64,000 nt of DNA from Vibrio ostreae (GTDB lineage: Bacteria; Pseudomonadota; Gammaproteobacteria; Enterobacterales; Vibrionaceae). The notes under the pieces were generated by a model. That model ran no database searches, was not told the origin of the DNA, and worked only from the letters and a program-made list of their open reading frames with translations. Below, one piece after another: positions 1 through 9,210 of the stretch. The stretch is from assembly GCF_019226825.1 (NCBI RefSeq), contig NZ_CP076643.1, positions 2,914,001-2,978,000 of the forward strand, written 5' to 3'. The position numbers were made by a program, and so were the translations under genes. How positions within the stretch are numbered: position 1 is the stretch's first letter; every line of letters begins with the position of its first letter.

Positions 1-869
1 TCGTATGGTAATTCGATGCCTTCTACTGCCGGATCATCGGTATTCAGACATGCTGGCACACCGTGCTCAAGGAAACGTTTGAGCGGGTGTTGTGCCAGAC
101 TGGCAACGGTGCTGGTTTGAATGTTCGATGTCAGGCACGACTCAATACCAATCCGGTGTTTAGCCAGATAATCCATCAGCTGCGGATCTTCAATTGCTTT
201 GACACCGTGGCCTATACGGGTTGCGCCTAATTCGCGAATAGCCTGCCACATGCTCTGCGGGCCAGCGGCTTCGCCTGCGTGGACGGTAATATTCAGTCCG
301 GCATCGCGTGCTTGTTTAAAGTGGCTGACAAAGCGATCTCCAGGTTGTCCCAGCTCATCCCCGGCTAAATCGAGTGCGACGATGTGCTGTTTCTGGCTCA
401 GAATGCCCTCCAGCTCTTGCTGACACGCTTTTGTGCCGAAAGTACGGCTCAGTATGCCAATCAGGTTAGCTTGCACGCCAAAATCGCGTACACCGGCTTG
501 TACGCCATCGACCACGGCTTCGACGACACCGGCAATGGGCAGGTTATGTTTCATTGCCATGTAATACGGAGAAAAACGCAGTTCGGCATAATCGATCTGC
601 GCGTTGAGTGCATCCTCAACGTTTTCGTAGGCCACGCGGCGGCAAGCGTCCAGATCACCCAGTACTGCCACACCCCAGTCAAGTTTCGACAGAAAGGCAA
701 CCAGAGAGGGTTCGGCTTCGACAATTTGTACATGCGGTGTCAGAGCTTCCACAGTATCGGCGGGTAACGCCATACCAAACTTCTGGCCAAGCTCAAGGAT
801 GGTTTGAGTGCGGATGTTGCCGTCAAGGTGGCGGTGTAGATCAGTCAGGGGAATATTTTTTGTAATCAT
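1..869 (-). CDS. add: Adenosine deaminase, C-terminus cut by window edge
   Basis: Deaminates adenosine and deoxyadenosine to inosine and deoxyinosine in cytoplasmic purine salvage. About 289 residues are visible; the family is about 330, so roughly 45 C-terminal residues lie beyond the left edge. Visible metal and catalytic motifs are TDLHRHLDG near the N-terminus (HxH zinc ligands), HAGE in the middle, and LNTDDPA near the edge (the Asp pair at the active site). The start is the ATG at 869-867, giving [10 protein letters not shown]; its ribosome binding site is weak. It lies downstream of ntrC on the same strand but behind a terminator, so it is probably a separate unit. Confidence 0.93.
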   Translation of the reverse strand, partial: MITKNIPLTDLHRHLDGNIRTQTILELGQKFGMALPADTVEALTPHVQIVEAEPSLVAFLSKLDWGVAVLGDLDACRRVAYENVEDALNAQIDYAELRFSPYYMAMKHNLPIAGVVEAVVDGVQAGVRDFGVQANLIGILSRTFGTKACQQELEGILSQKQHIVALDLAGDELGQPGDRFVSHFKQARDAGLNITVHAGEAAGPQSMWQAIRELGATRIGHGVKAIEDPQLMDYLAKHRIGIESCLTSNIQTSTVASLAQHPLKRFLEHGVPACLNTDDPAVEGIELPY

Positions 870-1042
870 TGTCATCTACCAAGTCAAATTCTGCGCTAAG
901 TATAAAAACCAATCGGGTCAGTGTCAGTAGCTGTAATGGCTGAATCTGGCTTATTTTGCTGCGACTTTGTTCTTGTTTACTGTATATGTTGATCTCTCGT
1001 CGCTCGCTGAAAGGAGACTGCTGCGGGCTGAATGCAGCGGCG

Positions 1043-1078
1043 GAAAATAAAAAGGTGGCCTGATTACAGACCACCTTG
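1043..1078 (-). terminator. Rho-independent terminator after ntrC
   Basis: Reading leftward, an inverted repeat (AAGGTGG and CCACCTT arms with an inner CTG/CAG pair) spans 1052-1077 and is followed by a T-rich run, TTTTTATTTT. It lies 30 bp past the ntrC stop codon, separating ntrC from adenosine deaminase. Confidence 0.85.
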
Positions 1079-1107
1079 CATAGCTCTCAGTGAGATTATG
1101 CTTCGGG

Positions 1108-2511
1108 CTAATACAATTCTTTAAGCTTGCGCGTCAGGGTATTACGTCCCCAGCCAAGCACTTTGGCTGCATCTTGTTTATGGCCGTTAGTATGATTCAA
1201 AGCGGCTTCCAGCAGGATGCGTTCAAATTCCGGCAGAGCATAAGAGAGGATTTCAGTTTCACCAGATGCTAGGGCGGATTTTGCCCAGGCTTCAAGCTGC
1301 TTCTGCCAACTGACATCACTGTCAAAGTCGACCGTTTTCTTCTCTGCCAGTAACTCAGAAGGCAGGTCGCTTGGTAACACTTCGGTACCACTTGCCATTA
1401 CCGTCAGCCAGCGGCACATGTTTTCTAACTGACGTACGTTACCCGGCCAATCGAGACGATTGAGAATTTCGATTGTTTTGCTATGCAGAGTTTTCATCTC
1501 CACGCCTAACTCTTTGGCAGCCAGAGCAAGAAAATGTTTGGTCAGTTTGTCGATGTCCTGACGACGCTCACGCAAAGCAGGAATTTGAATGCGGATGACG
1601 TTAAGACGGTGGAACAGGTCTTCACGGAACTTGCCCTGATGAACCAGTTTTTCCAGATTCTGGTGCGTTGCGGCGACAATTCGCACATCGACTTTGATTG
1701 CGGAATGGCCGCCGACACGATAGAACTGTCCATCGGCCAGTACCCGCAGCAAACGGGTCTGAATGTCGAGCGGCATGTCACCGATTTCATCCAGAAACAG
1801 TGTTCCGCCATTAGCCTGTTCAAAACGGCCCTGACGTACATTGTTGGCGCCGGTAAACGCGCCTTTTTCGTGGCCAAACAGTTCAGATTCGATCAGGTCT
1901 TTCGGGATAGCGGCCATATTGAGGGCGATAAAAGGGTTCTGCGCCCGCGGGCTGTGACGATGCAGAGCATGAGCGACCAATTCTTTACCGGTACCCGATT
2001 CACCGTTAATCAACACTGAAATCGAAGAGCGGGACAGGCGGCCGATGGCGCGAAACACTTCCTGCATTGCTGGCGCTTCGCCGATGATTTCCGGTGTATC
2101 GTAGGTGGGGACCTGATTTTGTGACTGCTCTTTACGCTGTTCCTGACCGTGGGCAATCGCACGTTCAACCAGAGTGAGGGTCTCATCCACATCAAACGGC
2201 TTAGGCAGATATTCGAATGCCCCCTTCTGATAGGCATTTACGGCTGCATCCAGGTCGGAGTGGGCCGTCATGATGATCACCGGGAGCTCTGGTGAGCGCG
2301 AGTGTACCTGATGCAGTAACTCGATTCCGTCGATCCCGGGCATACGAATATCAGAAACCAGTACATCCGGCGTTTCTCGTTCTAATGCCATCAGAACGCT
2401 TTCCGCATCGGAGAAGGTTTCACATTTAATGTTTGCTGACGACAGGGTTTTCTCCATCACCCAACGAATAGAACTGTCGTCATCGACAACCCAAACGTAT
2501 CCTTTACTCAT
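1108..2511 (-). CDS. glnG: Nitrogen regulation response regulator NtrC
   Basis: Sigma-54-dependent activator of nitrogen-limitation genes, phosphorylated by NtrB. With the start at 2511 (MSKGYVWVVDDD) it has 467 residues. The receiver domain covers about 1-120, with the acidic pocket D11/D12 and phospho-acceptor D54 (VSDIRMPG), the same number as in E. coli. The AAA+ domain has Walker A GESGTGKE and the sigma-54 contact loop GAFTGA. The C-terminus is a Fis-type helix-turn-helix. I chose this start over an in-frame ATG 21 bp upstream because GAGGAA sits at the right distance and the homologues begin here. It lies 53 bp downstream of ntrB, probably co-transcribed. Confidence 0.97.
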   Translation of the reverse strand: MSKGYVWVVDDDSSIRWVMEKTLSSANIKCETFSDAESVLMALERETPDVLVSDIRMPGIDGIELLHQVHSRSPELPVIIMTAHSDLDAAVNAYQKGAFEYLPKPFDVDETLTLVERAIAHGQEQRKEQSQNQVPTYDTPEIIGEAPAMQEVFRAIGRLSRSSISVLINGESGTGKELVAHALHRHSPRAQNPFIALNMAAIPKDLIESELFGHEKGAFTGANNVRQGRFEQANGGTLFLDEIGDMPLDIQTRLLRVLADGQFYRVGGHSAIKVDVRIVAATHQNLEKLVHQGKFREDLFHRLNVIRIQIPALRERRQDIDKLTKHFLALAAKELGVEMKTLHSKTIEILNRLDWPGNVRQLENMCRWLTVMASGTEVLPSDLPSELLAEKKTVDFDSDVSWQKQLEAWAKSALASGETEILSYALPEFERILLEAALNHTNGHKQDAAKVLGWGRNTLTRKLKELY

Positions 2512-2564
2512 AGTATTCTTCCTCAACAGCAACCTACATTCTCAGTGGTCGCATAATCACACCA

Positions 2565-3611
2565 TCAGATGGGTAAATAAATCGTAAATATGGTTCGTCC
2601 TGGCCAGCTTTCTACATCGATTTTTCCATTGTGCTGGTCGATCAGGTTTTGAGAGATTGACAGACCAAGTCCGGTCCCACCTTCCCGGCCACTGACCATC
2701 GGGTAGAACAGTGTATCCTGTAGTTCGAGTGGGATACCCGGGCCGTTATCAATGATCTCAATGCGGGCCACCAACTTATGTCGCTGGCCGTGAATATTGG
2801 CTTGGTGCACGGTGCGGGTGCGTAGGGTAATCACGCCATGCGACTGCTGTGACAAAATTTGCGCCGCATTACTGACGATATTGAGTAGAGCCTGCTCGAT
2901 TTGATCGGTATCCATCATGATATTAGGCAGGCTGGGATCGTAATCCCGCTCAATCTGCAACTCTTTGCCACCTTCGAGTTCAACCAGCTGACGAACCTTT
3001 TCCAGAATCAGATGCAGGTTCTCCGACGTTTTCTTGCCAGGCTTCTGCGGGCCAAGTAAACGGTCGACCAGCGCACGCAGACGATCTGCCTGTTCGATAA
3101 TAATCTGGGTGTATTCGGTCAGGCTCTGGTCCGGTAACATGCGTTCCAGCAACTGAGCTGCGCCGCGCAACCCCCCTAACGGGTTTTTAATTTCATGAGC
3201 TAAACCTCGCACCAGCAGTTTCGCTGCTTGTTGCTGCGCATGCTGATTGAGCTCCTGAGTCAGGCGGCGTTGCTGACCGATTTTTCGCATTTCAACCAAC
3301 AGCATCAAGCTCTTCTGCCACGAAATCGGACTAACGGTCACTTCCAGCATTAAGGGTTTGCCGTCAACCACGAAGGTGACATCACTGTCTGTAATACTCT
3401 GTCCGCTTTGCAATGGCTGAGACAGTAAAGCCAGGTCCATCGAAGCGTGTTGAATCAGTTTTGACAGCGGTTGATTGATAATGCGCTTGGCACTTTGGGA
3501 AAACAGTTGTTCGGCCGCCGGGTTGGCGTAACGTACGCACAATGTTTCATCCAACATCAAGGTGGCGGTTACAACATTGTTCAGAATGGTTTCGCTTAGC
3601 TCTGCACTCAC
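2565..3611 (-). CDS. glnL: Nitrogen regulation sensor histidine kinase NtrB
   Basis: Cytosolic PAS histidine kinase/phosphatase that phosphorylates NtrC under PII control. The GTG start at 3611 follows AAGGA and gives MSAELSETIL, 348 residues. An N-terminal PAS domain (about 1-110) precedes the H-box LAHEIKNP, whose histidine falls at 139 as in E. coli NtrB. The N-box (LLNIVSNAAQ), G1 (DNGPGIP) and G2 (GGTGLGLS) ATP-binding boxes follow. The open frame extends 44 codons further upstream, but that extension would translate an NtrC-like operator and looks like noise. Unlike in E. coli, a DUF4124 gene separates ntrB from glnA. Confidence 0.96.
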   Translation of the reverse strand: MSAELSETILNNVVTATLMLDETLCVRYANPAAEQLFSQSAKRIINQPLSKLIQHASMDLALLSQPLQSGQSITDSDVTFVVDGKPLMLEVTVSPISWQKSLMLLVEMRKIGQQRRLTQELNQHAQQQAAKLLVRGLAHEIKNPLGGLRGAAQLLERMLPDQSLTEYTQIIIEQADRLRALVDRLLGPQKPGKKTSENLHLILEKVRQLVELEGGKELQIERDYDPSLPNIMMDTDQIEQALLNIVSNAAQILSQQSHGVITLRTRTVHQANIHGQRHKLVARIEIIDNGPGIPLELQDTLFYPMVSGREGGTGLGLSISQNLIDQHNGKIDVESWPGRTIFTIYLPI

Positions 3612-3645
3612 AGTATCGTCCTTGCCGTGTTCCAAAATGATGCAA

Positions 3646-3662
3646 TGCACAATAATGGTGCA
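3646..3662. promoter_or_regulatory. Probable NtrC operator upstream of ntrB
   Basis: TGCACAATAATGGTGCA is an 11-of-12 match, in the two arms, to the NtrC dyad TGCACC-N5-GGTGCA. It lies 35 bp upstream of the ntrB GTG. In E. coli a comparable site between glnA and glnL represses the local promoter; the same negative autoregulation is inferred here. Confidence 0.8.
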
Positions 3663-3745
3663 CTGTTTTGTCAAGTATGGCGCAACGGTATAGAAATAAA
3701 AAGTGAAATCCCCTGTTAAATCGGGCGATTGAGTGTTGTTCACAC

Positions 3746-4291
3746 CTATTTAATGGATGCCCGATGCAGATACACCGTTACTTTACTAGACGATGCAATA
3801 ACCTTGCCGCTTACAAGAGCCTGAATTAAAAAGGTATGTGAGCCGCGTGCAATATTACTCAGCTGCCACACTGTTTTGGTGCCGGGTGCACCAAAAGGCT
3901 GATCATCGAGCAGTAATTGCAGTGTCTCTTGCTCAGACAGCGGGCGGTTTAGTGCGATATGCAGGGTGATGTTGCCCTGATTGTCGTGAACCGTCTGTTC
4001 ATGAGTCGGTTTTAACCACTCTATGTGCAGCTCTGTTTGAGTGGTTGTGTGCTGTTTCGGTGCAACCTGTGCCGTTGCCGCATTGACCGACGGGGTTAAG
4101 GCCGGCGGTGTGTCATTAACGAGCAGTGCGTCATTAACGGATAGTCGCAGCACCCGGCTATGGGCATGACTTGGATTATCACTAAAATGAACGGTGCCGT
4201 GATGATCGGTCCAGGTATAGATGGTCTGGGGCTGAGTGTCTGCTGCGGGCAGCAGACACAGCAGTAATGCAAGGGGAGTGGTCCGTTTCAT
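3746..4291 (-). CDS. DUF4124 domain-containing exported protein
   Basis: Function unknown. With the ATG at 4291 it has 181 residues: a basic, hydrophobic signal peptide (MKRTTPLALLLCLLPAADTQ), then the DUF4124 signature (IYTWTDHHGTVHFSDNP). The remainder is a threonine/glutamine-rich stretch and a C-terminal beta-rich region that recalls an immunoglobulin-like fold. The start has a strong AAGGAG 5 bp upstream; an in-frame upstream extension of 22 residues lacks one. It lies between glnA and ntrB on the same strand. Genes of this family often sit in this glnA-ntrB interval in Vibrio and relatives (from memory). Probably periplasmic. Confidence 0.8.
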   Translation of the reverse strand: MKRTTPLALLLCLLPAADTQPQTIYTWTDHHGTVHFSDNPSHAHSRVLRLSVNDALLVNDTPPALTPSVNAATAQVAPKQHTTTQTELHIEWLKPTHEQTVHDNQGNITLHIALNRPLSEQETLQLLLDDQPFGAPGTKTVWQLSNIARGSHTFLIQALVSGKVIASSSKVTVYLHRASIK

Positions 4292-4363
4292 GCGACTCCT
4301 TGGCTGAGCTGTCATATGGCAGTGAGAAGACAAGGATAATAAGGCTCTGAACGTCAACCAATA

Positions 4364-4393
4364 GAAAAAAGGCCCGCCTGCGAGGCGAGCCTT
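4364..4393 (-). terminator. Rho-independent terminator of glnA
   Basis: Reading leftward, AAGGCTCGCCT and AGGCGGGCCTT arms around CGC form a GC-rich hairpin followed by TTTTTTC. It lies about 45 bp beyond the glnA stop codon. Confidence 0.88.
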
Positions 4394-4435
4394 ATTATTG
4401 ATTGCAACCGCGGTTACAACGGCACTGAGTGCGAA

Positions 4436-5845
4436 TTATACAGAGTAGTACAGTTCGAACTCTAGTGGGTGTACTGCTACGTTCACGCGCTCTACATCTT
4501 TAGATTTCAGGTCGATGTAAGAGTTGATGAAGTCATCAGAGAATACGCCACCTGCTGTCAGGAACTCGCGGTCTTCGTCTAGGCATTGCAGAGCTTGTTG
4601 CAGAGATTCTGCCACTTTTGGAATTTCTGCAGCTTCTTCTGCTGGTAGATCGTACAGATCTTTATCCATCGCTTCACCTGGGTGGATCTTGTTCTTGATA
4701 CCGTCAAGACCAGCCATCAGCATTGCTGCAAACGCCAGGTATGGGTTCGCTGCTGGATCGCCGAAACGAATTTCGATACGACGTGCTTTAGGGCTTGGTA
4801 CCACTGGGATACGGATAGACGCTGAACGGTTACGTGCAGAGTATGCCAGCATAACTGGTGCTTCGAAGTGAGGAACCAGACGCTTGTATGAGTTAGTCGC
4901 TGGGTTAGCGAATGCGTTGATTGCACGAGCGTGTTTGATGATACCACCGATGTAGTAGATCGCCATTTCAGACAGGCCGCCGTACTTGTCGCCTGCGAAC
5001 AGGTTAACGCCGTCTTTTGCCAGAGATTGGTGCACGTGCATACCTGAACCGTTGTCGCCAACGAGTGGTTTAGGCATGAAAGTCGCTGTTTTACCGAATG
5101 CGTGAGCAACGTTATGAACAACGTACTTGTAGATTTGGATTTCGTCCGCTTTAGTCGTCAGAGTGTTGAAACGCGTTGCGATTTCGTTCTGACCCGCTGT
5201 TGCTACTTCGTGGTGGTGTGCTTCAACAACCAGACCCATTTCTTCCATGATCAGACACATAGCTGAACGGATGTCTTGAGATGAGTCAACTGGCGCTACT
5301 GGGAAGTAACCGCCTTTCACACCTGGACGGTGACCTTTGTTACCGTTTTCGTATTCAGTGCCAGTGTTCCATGCCGCTTCCACGTCATCGATCTTGAAGA
5401 AAGAACCTGACATGTCAGTAGAGAATTTCACGTCGTCAAACAGGAAGAACTCTGGCTCTGGACCAACCAGAACAGTGTCTGCGATGCCAGTTGAACGCAT
5501 GTATTCTTCAGCACGTTTTGCGATAGAACGTGGGTCACGATCGTAGCCTTGCATAGTTGCAGGCTCAAGAATGTCACAACGGATGTTTAGCGTTGCGTCT
5601 TCTGTGAACGGGTCTAGTACAGCAGATGATGCATCCGGCATCATTACCATGTCAGATTCGTTGATACCTTTCCAGCCAGCAACTGATGAACCATCGAACA
5701 TTTTACCTTCTTCGAAGAAGTCTGCGTCGATTTGGTGAGCAGGAATAGAGATATGTTGCTCTTTACCTTTTGTATCTGTGAAGCGTAGGTCAACAAACTT
5801 AACTTCGTTTTCTTGGATCAGCGATAGAACGTTTTCTACTGACAT
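4436..5845 (-). CDS. glnA: Glutamine synthetase type I
   Basis: ATP-dependent condensation of ammonia and glutamate to glutamine; a cytoplasmic dodecamer and the main enzyme of ammonia assimilation. It has 469 residues, exactly the E. coli length. Visible motifs are the beta-grasp N-terminal domain with [13 protein letters not shown], the glutamate/metal site GPEPEFF, the ATP region [16 protein letters not shown], and NRSASIRIP. The adenylylation tyrosine is in DLYDLP at position 398 counting Met (397 in mature numbering), so activity is likely tuned by GlnE. GGAGG precedes the ATG. Transcription is probably from the -24/-12 promoter at 5950-5965 under NtrC. Confidence 0.99.
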   Translation of the reverse strand: MSVENVLSLIQENEVKFVDLRFTDTKGKEQHISIPAHQIDADFFEEGKMFDGSSVAGWKGINESDMVMMPDASSAVLDPFTEDATLNIRCDILEPATMQGYDRDPRSIAKRAEEYMRSTGIADTVLVGPEPEFFLFDDVKFSTDMSGSFFKIDDVEAAWNTGTEYENGNKGHRPGVKGGYFPVAPVDSSQDIRSAMCLIMEEMGLVVEAHHHEVATAGQNEIATRFNTLTTKADEIQIYKYVVHNVAHAFGKTATFMPKPLVGDNGSGMHVHQSLAKDGVNLFAGDKYGGLSEMAIYYIGGIIKHARAINAFANPATNSYKRLVPHFEAPVMLAYSARNRSASIRIPVVPSPKARRIEIRFGDPAANPYLAFAAMLMAGLDGIKNKIHPGEAMDKDLYDLPAEEAAEIPKVAESLQQALQCLDEDREFLTAGGVFSDDFINSYIDLKSKDVERVNVAVHPLEFELYYSV

Positions 5846-5899
5846 CTTGGATAACCTCCAGTGTTAATAAAGCGGTTTGGGCTCGAATCAAAGTGAAAC

Positions 5900-5939
5900 C
5901 AGCATTGCTTAAGGCTGCACTATTTCTTAAGCAATGCTG
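5900..5939 (-). promoter_or_regulatory. 14-bp perfect hairpin at the 5' end of glnA mRNA
   Basis: Inverted repeat CAGCATTGCTTAAG (5900-5913) and CTTAAGCAATGCTG (5926-5939) with a 12-nt loop. The start predicted from the -24/-12 promoter (about 5938) coincides with the outer edge of the hairpin, so the mRNA would begin with this stem, about 55 nt ahead of the start codon. A 5'-terminal stem can protect an mRNA from RppH/RNase E decay; that role, or use as a protein operator, is inference. Confidence 0.6.
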
Positions 5940-5949
5940 ATTTTATTAA

Positions 5950-5965
5950 GCTAATATCGTGCCAA
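5950..5965 (-). promoter_or_regulatory. Sigma-54 (-24/-12) promoter of glnA
   Basis: On the minus strand TTGGCACGATATTAGC matches the consensus TTGGCACG-N4-TTGC with one mismatch and has the required GG-N10-GC spacing. Transcription should start near 5938, leaving a leader of about 93 nt. It corresponds to E. coli glnAp2. Confidence 0.85.
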
Positions 5966-6026
5966 TTTCTTAAGTTCCGTAATTTCAATGCTTTGCGAGT
6001 GTTTGGTTCTTTTTGGTGCTTTCCAT

Positions 6027-6094
6027 TGCACCATGATGATCCCTTACTGCACTCTTATGGTGCATAGTGGTTTTTGCTGCACCAATTTATAACA
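6027..6094. promoter_or_regulatory. NtrC enhancer region upstream of glnA
   Basis: A strong NtrC dyad TGCACTCTTATGGTGCA lies at 6048-6064, about 118 bp upstream of the predicted glnA start. Half-sites beginning TGCACC lie at 6027 and 6078, roughly 21 and 30 bp to either side, and a further GGTGC element lies at 6015. A cluster of strong and weak NtrC sites at about -90 to -150 is the known architecture of the glnA enhancer. Confidence 0.75.
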
Positions 6095-6340
6095 AAGCGA
6101 ACACTATTCAGCCGATTATTTCTGTGATTGTCAATTGTCTTTTCTGCTCCAGGACGGTTTGTGTTCATTTCAATTCGCGACTAGGCTCTAAATGTGCGAA
6201 ATTCACAGAGTCAGATCACATATTTCTAGGCTTTTCGCCAAAATCTGGTACATTATTGGCCGTTTTTTTAACCAAACTCAGGTACTGGTTTGCACTTCCG
6301 TAAATCGGGCCATTTGTGTAATTAAGTGAAGCAAAATTCC
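6095..6340. other. Rest of the glnA-typA intergenic region
   Basis: The full gap between glnA and typA is 495 bp. Beyond the glnA control region this part must hold the typA promoter, which I could not place with confidence. A CTAGGC motif is repeated at 6181 and 6227. I see no gene in it. Confidence 0.4.
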
Positions 6341-8161
6341 ATGGCTACTCAGATTGAAAAACTAAGAAACATCGCGATCATCGCGCACGTTGACCACGGC
6401 AAAACGACCCTGGTAGATAAACTGCTCCAGCAATCGGGCACGCTAGAGTCGCGCGGTGACGTTGAAGAGCGAGTCATGGACTCGAACGACATCGAAAAAG
6501 AGCGTGGTATTACCATCCTGGCGAAGAACACAGCGATCAACTGGAATGATTTCCGTATCAACATCGTTGACACCCCGGGACACGCGGACTTCGGTGGTGA
6601 AGTAGAGCGTATTATGTCGATGGTAGACTCTGTACTGCTGATCGTTGACGCGGTTGACGGCCCAATGCCACAAACCCGCTTTGTAACGCAGAAAGCGTTT
6701 GCTCACGGTCTGAAGCCTATCGTTGTTATCAACAAAATCGACCGCCCTGGCGCGCGTCCTGACTGGGTTATGGACCAGGTATTTGACCTGTTTGACAACC
6801 TGGGCGCGACTGACGAACAGCTTGACTTCCAAGTGGTTTACGCATCAGCACTGAACGGTTGGGCATCGCTGGAAGAAGGCGAGACCGGCGAAAACATGGA
6901 ACCGCTGTTCCAGGCAATCGTTGATAATGTTGAATCACCAAACGTTGACCTTGATGGTCCACTGCAGATGCAGATTTCACAGCTGGATTACAGCTCTTAC
7001 GTTGGTGTTATCGGTGTTGGCCGTGTAACCCGTGGTAGCGTGAAGCCAAACCAGCAAGTGACGGTAATCAGTGCTGATGGCAAGAAGCGTAACGGCAAAG
7101 TGGGTACGGTTCTGGGTTACCTGGGTCTGCAACGTTCTGAAACTGACCTGGCAACGGCTGGTGACATCGTTGCGATCACAGGTCTGGGTGAGCTGAAAAT
7201 CTCTGACACTATCTGTGACGTGAACACAGTAGAAGCTCTGCCTGCACTGACTGTTGATGAACCAACCGTTACGATGACTTTCCAGGTCAACACTTCTCCG
7301 TTCGCGGGTAAAGAAGGTAAGTTCGTGACTTCACGTAACATCCTTGAGCGTCTGGAAAAAGAACTGGTACACAACGTAGCCCTGCGCGTTGAGCAAACTG
7401 ACGATCCAGATAAATTCCGTGTATCTGGTCGTGGTGAACTGCACCTGTCTATCCTGATTGAAAACATGCGCCGTGAAGGTTTTGAGCTGGCAGTATCTCG
7501 TCCGGAAGTTATTCTGCGCGAAGAAGATGGCCAACTGATGGAACCGTTTGAAACTGTGACTATCGACGTACTGGAAGAGAACCAGGGCGGTATCATGGAG
7601 AAAATCGGTCTGCGTAAAGGCGAACTGAAAGACATGTCTCCGGACGGTAAAGGCCGTGTACGTCTTGACTTCGTGATGCCATCACGTGGCCTGATCGGCT
7701 TCCAGACTGAGTTCCTGACTCTGACTTCTGGTACTGGTCTGCTGTACCATACTTTTGACCACTACGCCCCGCACAAAGGTGGCGAAATCGGTCAACGTGT
7801 TAACGGCGTACTGATCTCTAACGCAACCGGTAAAGCACTGACTTACGCACTGTTTAACCTGCAAGAGCGTGGCCGTCTGTTTGCAGAACACGCGGATGAG
7901 GTTTATGAAGGTCAGGTAGTGGGTATCCACAACCGTTCTAACGACCTGACAGTAAACTGTCTGAAAGGTAAGCAGCTGACCAACGTACGTGCTTCTGGTA
8001 CTGATGACGCTCAGGTTCTGACTCCTGCGATCAAATACACGCTGGAACAGGCTCTGGAGTTCATCGATGATGACGAGCTGGTAGAAGTAACACCGAAGAG
8101 CATCCGTATCCGTAAACGTCACCTGACTGAGAACGACCGTAAACGCGCTGCGCGTAAGTAA
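6341..8161 (+). CDS. typA: Translational GTPase TypA/BipA
   Basis: Ribosome-binding GTPase of the EF-G family that assists 50S assembly and growth at low temperature or under stress. Starting at ATG 6341 ([10 protein letters not shown]) it has 606 residues. G1 is AHVDHGKTT at 15-23, G3 begins at D77 (DTPGHADF), G4 NKID begins at N131. Domains II, III and V follow, then the TypA-specific C-terminus ending in a basic tail ([18 protein letters not shown]). A GTG five codons upstream is in frame, but the family starts at MATQ. It is divergent from glnA and has its own terminator. Confidence 0.98.
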   Translation: MATQIEKLRNIAIIAHVDHGKTTLVDKLLQQSGTLESRGDVEERVMDSNDIEKERGITILAKNTAINWNDFRINIVDTPGHADFGGEVERIMSMVDSVLLIVDAVDGPMPQTRFVTQKAFAHGLKPIVVINKIDRPGARPDWVMDQVFDLFDNLGATDEQLDFQVVYASALNGWASLEEGETGENMEPLFQAIVDNVESPNVDLDGPLQMQISQLDYSSYVGVIGVGRVTRGSVKPNQQVTVISADGKKRNGKVGTVLGYLGLQRSETDLATAGDIVAITGLGELKISDTICDVNTVEALPALTVDEPTVTMTFQVNTSPFAGKEGKFVTSRNILERLEKELVHNVALRVEQTDDPDKFRVSGRGELHLSILIENMRREGFELAVSRPEVILREEDGQLMEPFETVTIDVLEENQGGIMEKIGLRKGELKDMSPDGKGRVRLDFVMPSRGLIGFQTEFLTLTSGTGLLYHTFDHYAPHKGGEIGQRVNGVLISNATGKALTYALFNLQERGRLFAEHADEVYEGQVVGIHNRSNDLTVNCLKGKQLTNVRASGTDDAQVLTPAIKYTLEQALEFIDDDELVEVTPKSIRIRKRHLTENDRKRAARK

Positions 8162-8174
8162 TCGTTCAGCGGAT

Positions 8175-8202
8175 TAAAAAAGCCCTCATTTGAGGGCTTT
8201 TT
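8175..8202 (+). terminator. Rho-independent terminator of typA
   Basis: AGCCCTCA and TGAGGGCT arms around a TT loop, flanked by A5 upstream and a T-tract downstream, 14 bp past the typA stop codon. Confidence 0.93.
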
Positions 8203-8277
8203 TATTGTCTGGCGCCATGAGCGGATTAACCGGAGCGGTCTATCTGAATACCGCTGCCGGTCCGGTATTGGCGGTCA

Positions 8278-8919
8278 TTACTGTTTTAACTGGCTGAGGA
8301 ACTGATCTGACTCGGCAATTGCAGCATTCATCTGACTGATCGCACTGCGGATATCCTTCTCCAGTGAGGCGAATTCACCTTGCAGCGAGCCGACCGCGCT
8401 GGCGTTGAGGTTGTGTTTGAGATACAGGGTGTTGTCACGCAGTGTATTGAGCACAGGTGTCATTGTATGCTCAGCCTGTTTCATCGCTTTCAGCATGGTC
8501 TGATACGATGCCTGAGTTTGTTTCAGCTTCTGCTCACTGGCGCGACGCAACTTGCTGCTGGTATACAGCGACAACTCTTGCTGCCACTCGGCAAACAAAG
8601 CCTGGGAAACATCTTCGATTGCGGCGATACGATCGCGCACATCCGCGGCGGCGTCTTCGCTTTGCTGATACTGATCGTTGATGCGCTCATAGGCGCTTTC
8701 CAGCTCTCCACCGTCGAACTGGGTAAAGGCTGACAGGGCTTCGAGCGCGCTGGTCAGCTCCTGCTGAGCGTCTTTCTGTGAGTCTTGTGCGGCTTCAACC
8801 CGATCAACCATGATGTCACGTTTATGGTAGCCGACTTTTTCCATTGCCGAATAATACGCACTCTGGCAACCAGTCAGGGTGAAGACAGATAACAAGATGG
8901 CCAACAAGTAAGGCATCAT
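8278..8919 (-). CDS. DUF2959 family lipoprotein
   Basis: Function unknown. 213 residues with a lipoprotein signal ending in the lipobox LTGC (Cys at about 18). The rest is highly alpha-helical, with long charged heptad-like stretches that should form coiled coils, consistent with DUF2959. AAGGAG precedes two adjacent ATG codons; the second (8916) has the better spacing. It is a single gene, tail-to-tail with typA. The residue after the lipid cysteine is Gln, which favours sorting to the outer membrane. No partner gene is apparent. Confidence 0.8.
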   Translation of the reverse strand: MMPYLLAILLSVFTLTGCQSAYYSAMEKVGYHKRDIMVDRVEAAQDSQKDAQQELTSALEALSAFTQFDGGELESAYERINDQYQQSEDAAADVRDRIAAIEDVSQALFAEWQQELSLYTSSKLRRASEQKLKQTQASYQTMLKAMKQAEHTMTPVLNTLRDNTLYLKHNLNASAVGSLQGEFASLEKDIRSAISQMNAAIAESDQFLSQLKQ

Positions 8920-9210
8920 GAACTCCTTTCTATTAAAATAATTGCATTGTAACCTGATATAGTCAGCATACCGTATTCAACACCGCTTTACTGGTCGATT
9001 TAGTGATAACTGATAGTGGTGTTCAATAAACCGGTTCAGTTTGTGTATCGCGCTGCATTCTGTGTCATCTGGCCGCGTTGCGTGTCACACTAAGCGCTAT
9101 GATCCGCTACAATTTCAAAACCTTATCTGTCAGATAATTCAAATGTTCATATGATCACTCCAGCCAGATTGGTCATTCAGGGACGGATATCGTTAAATGG
9201 GAGAAACACC
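8920..9210. other. Divergent promoter region, DUF2959 gene / yihY
   Basis: Gap of about 290 bp between two divergent genes. I see no convincing promoter, operator or RNA structure and no coding potential on either strand. Confidence 0.4.

Noticed and set aside
841..1074. 77-codon leftward open frame upstream of adenosine deaminase
   Set aside because: It overlaps the start of adenosine deaminase in another frame and crosses the ntrC terminator; no ribosome binding site or family resemblance.
3611..3743. N-terminal extension of NtrB to an upstream ATG
   Set aside because: It would translate through the NtrC operator; the GTG at 3611 has a good ribosome binding site and puts the H-box histidine at the family position.
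6193..6207. TGTGCGAAATTCACA resembling a CRP site upstream of typA
   Set aside because: The half-sites are 5 bp apart instead of 6 and one conserved base differs, so it is not a proper CRP dyad.
6067..6303. 78-codon open frame in the glnA-typA gap
   Set aside because: It lies over the NtrC sites, is cysteine- and phenylalanine-rich in a way typical of chance frames in AT-rich DNA, and has no ribosome binding site.
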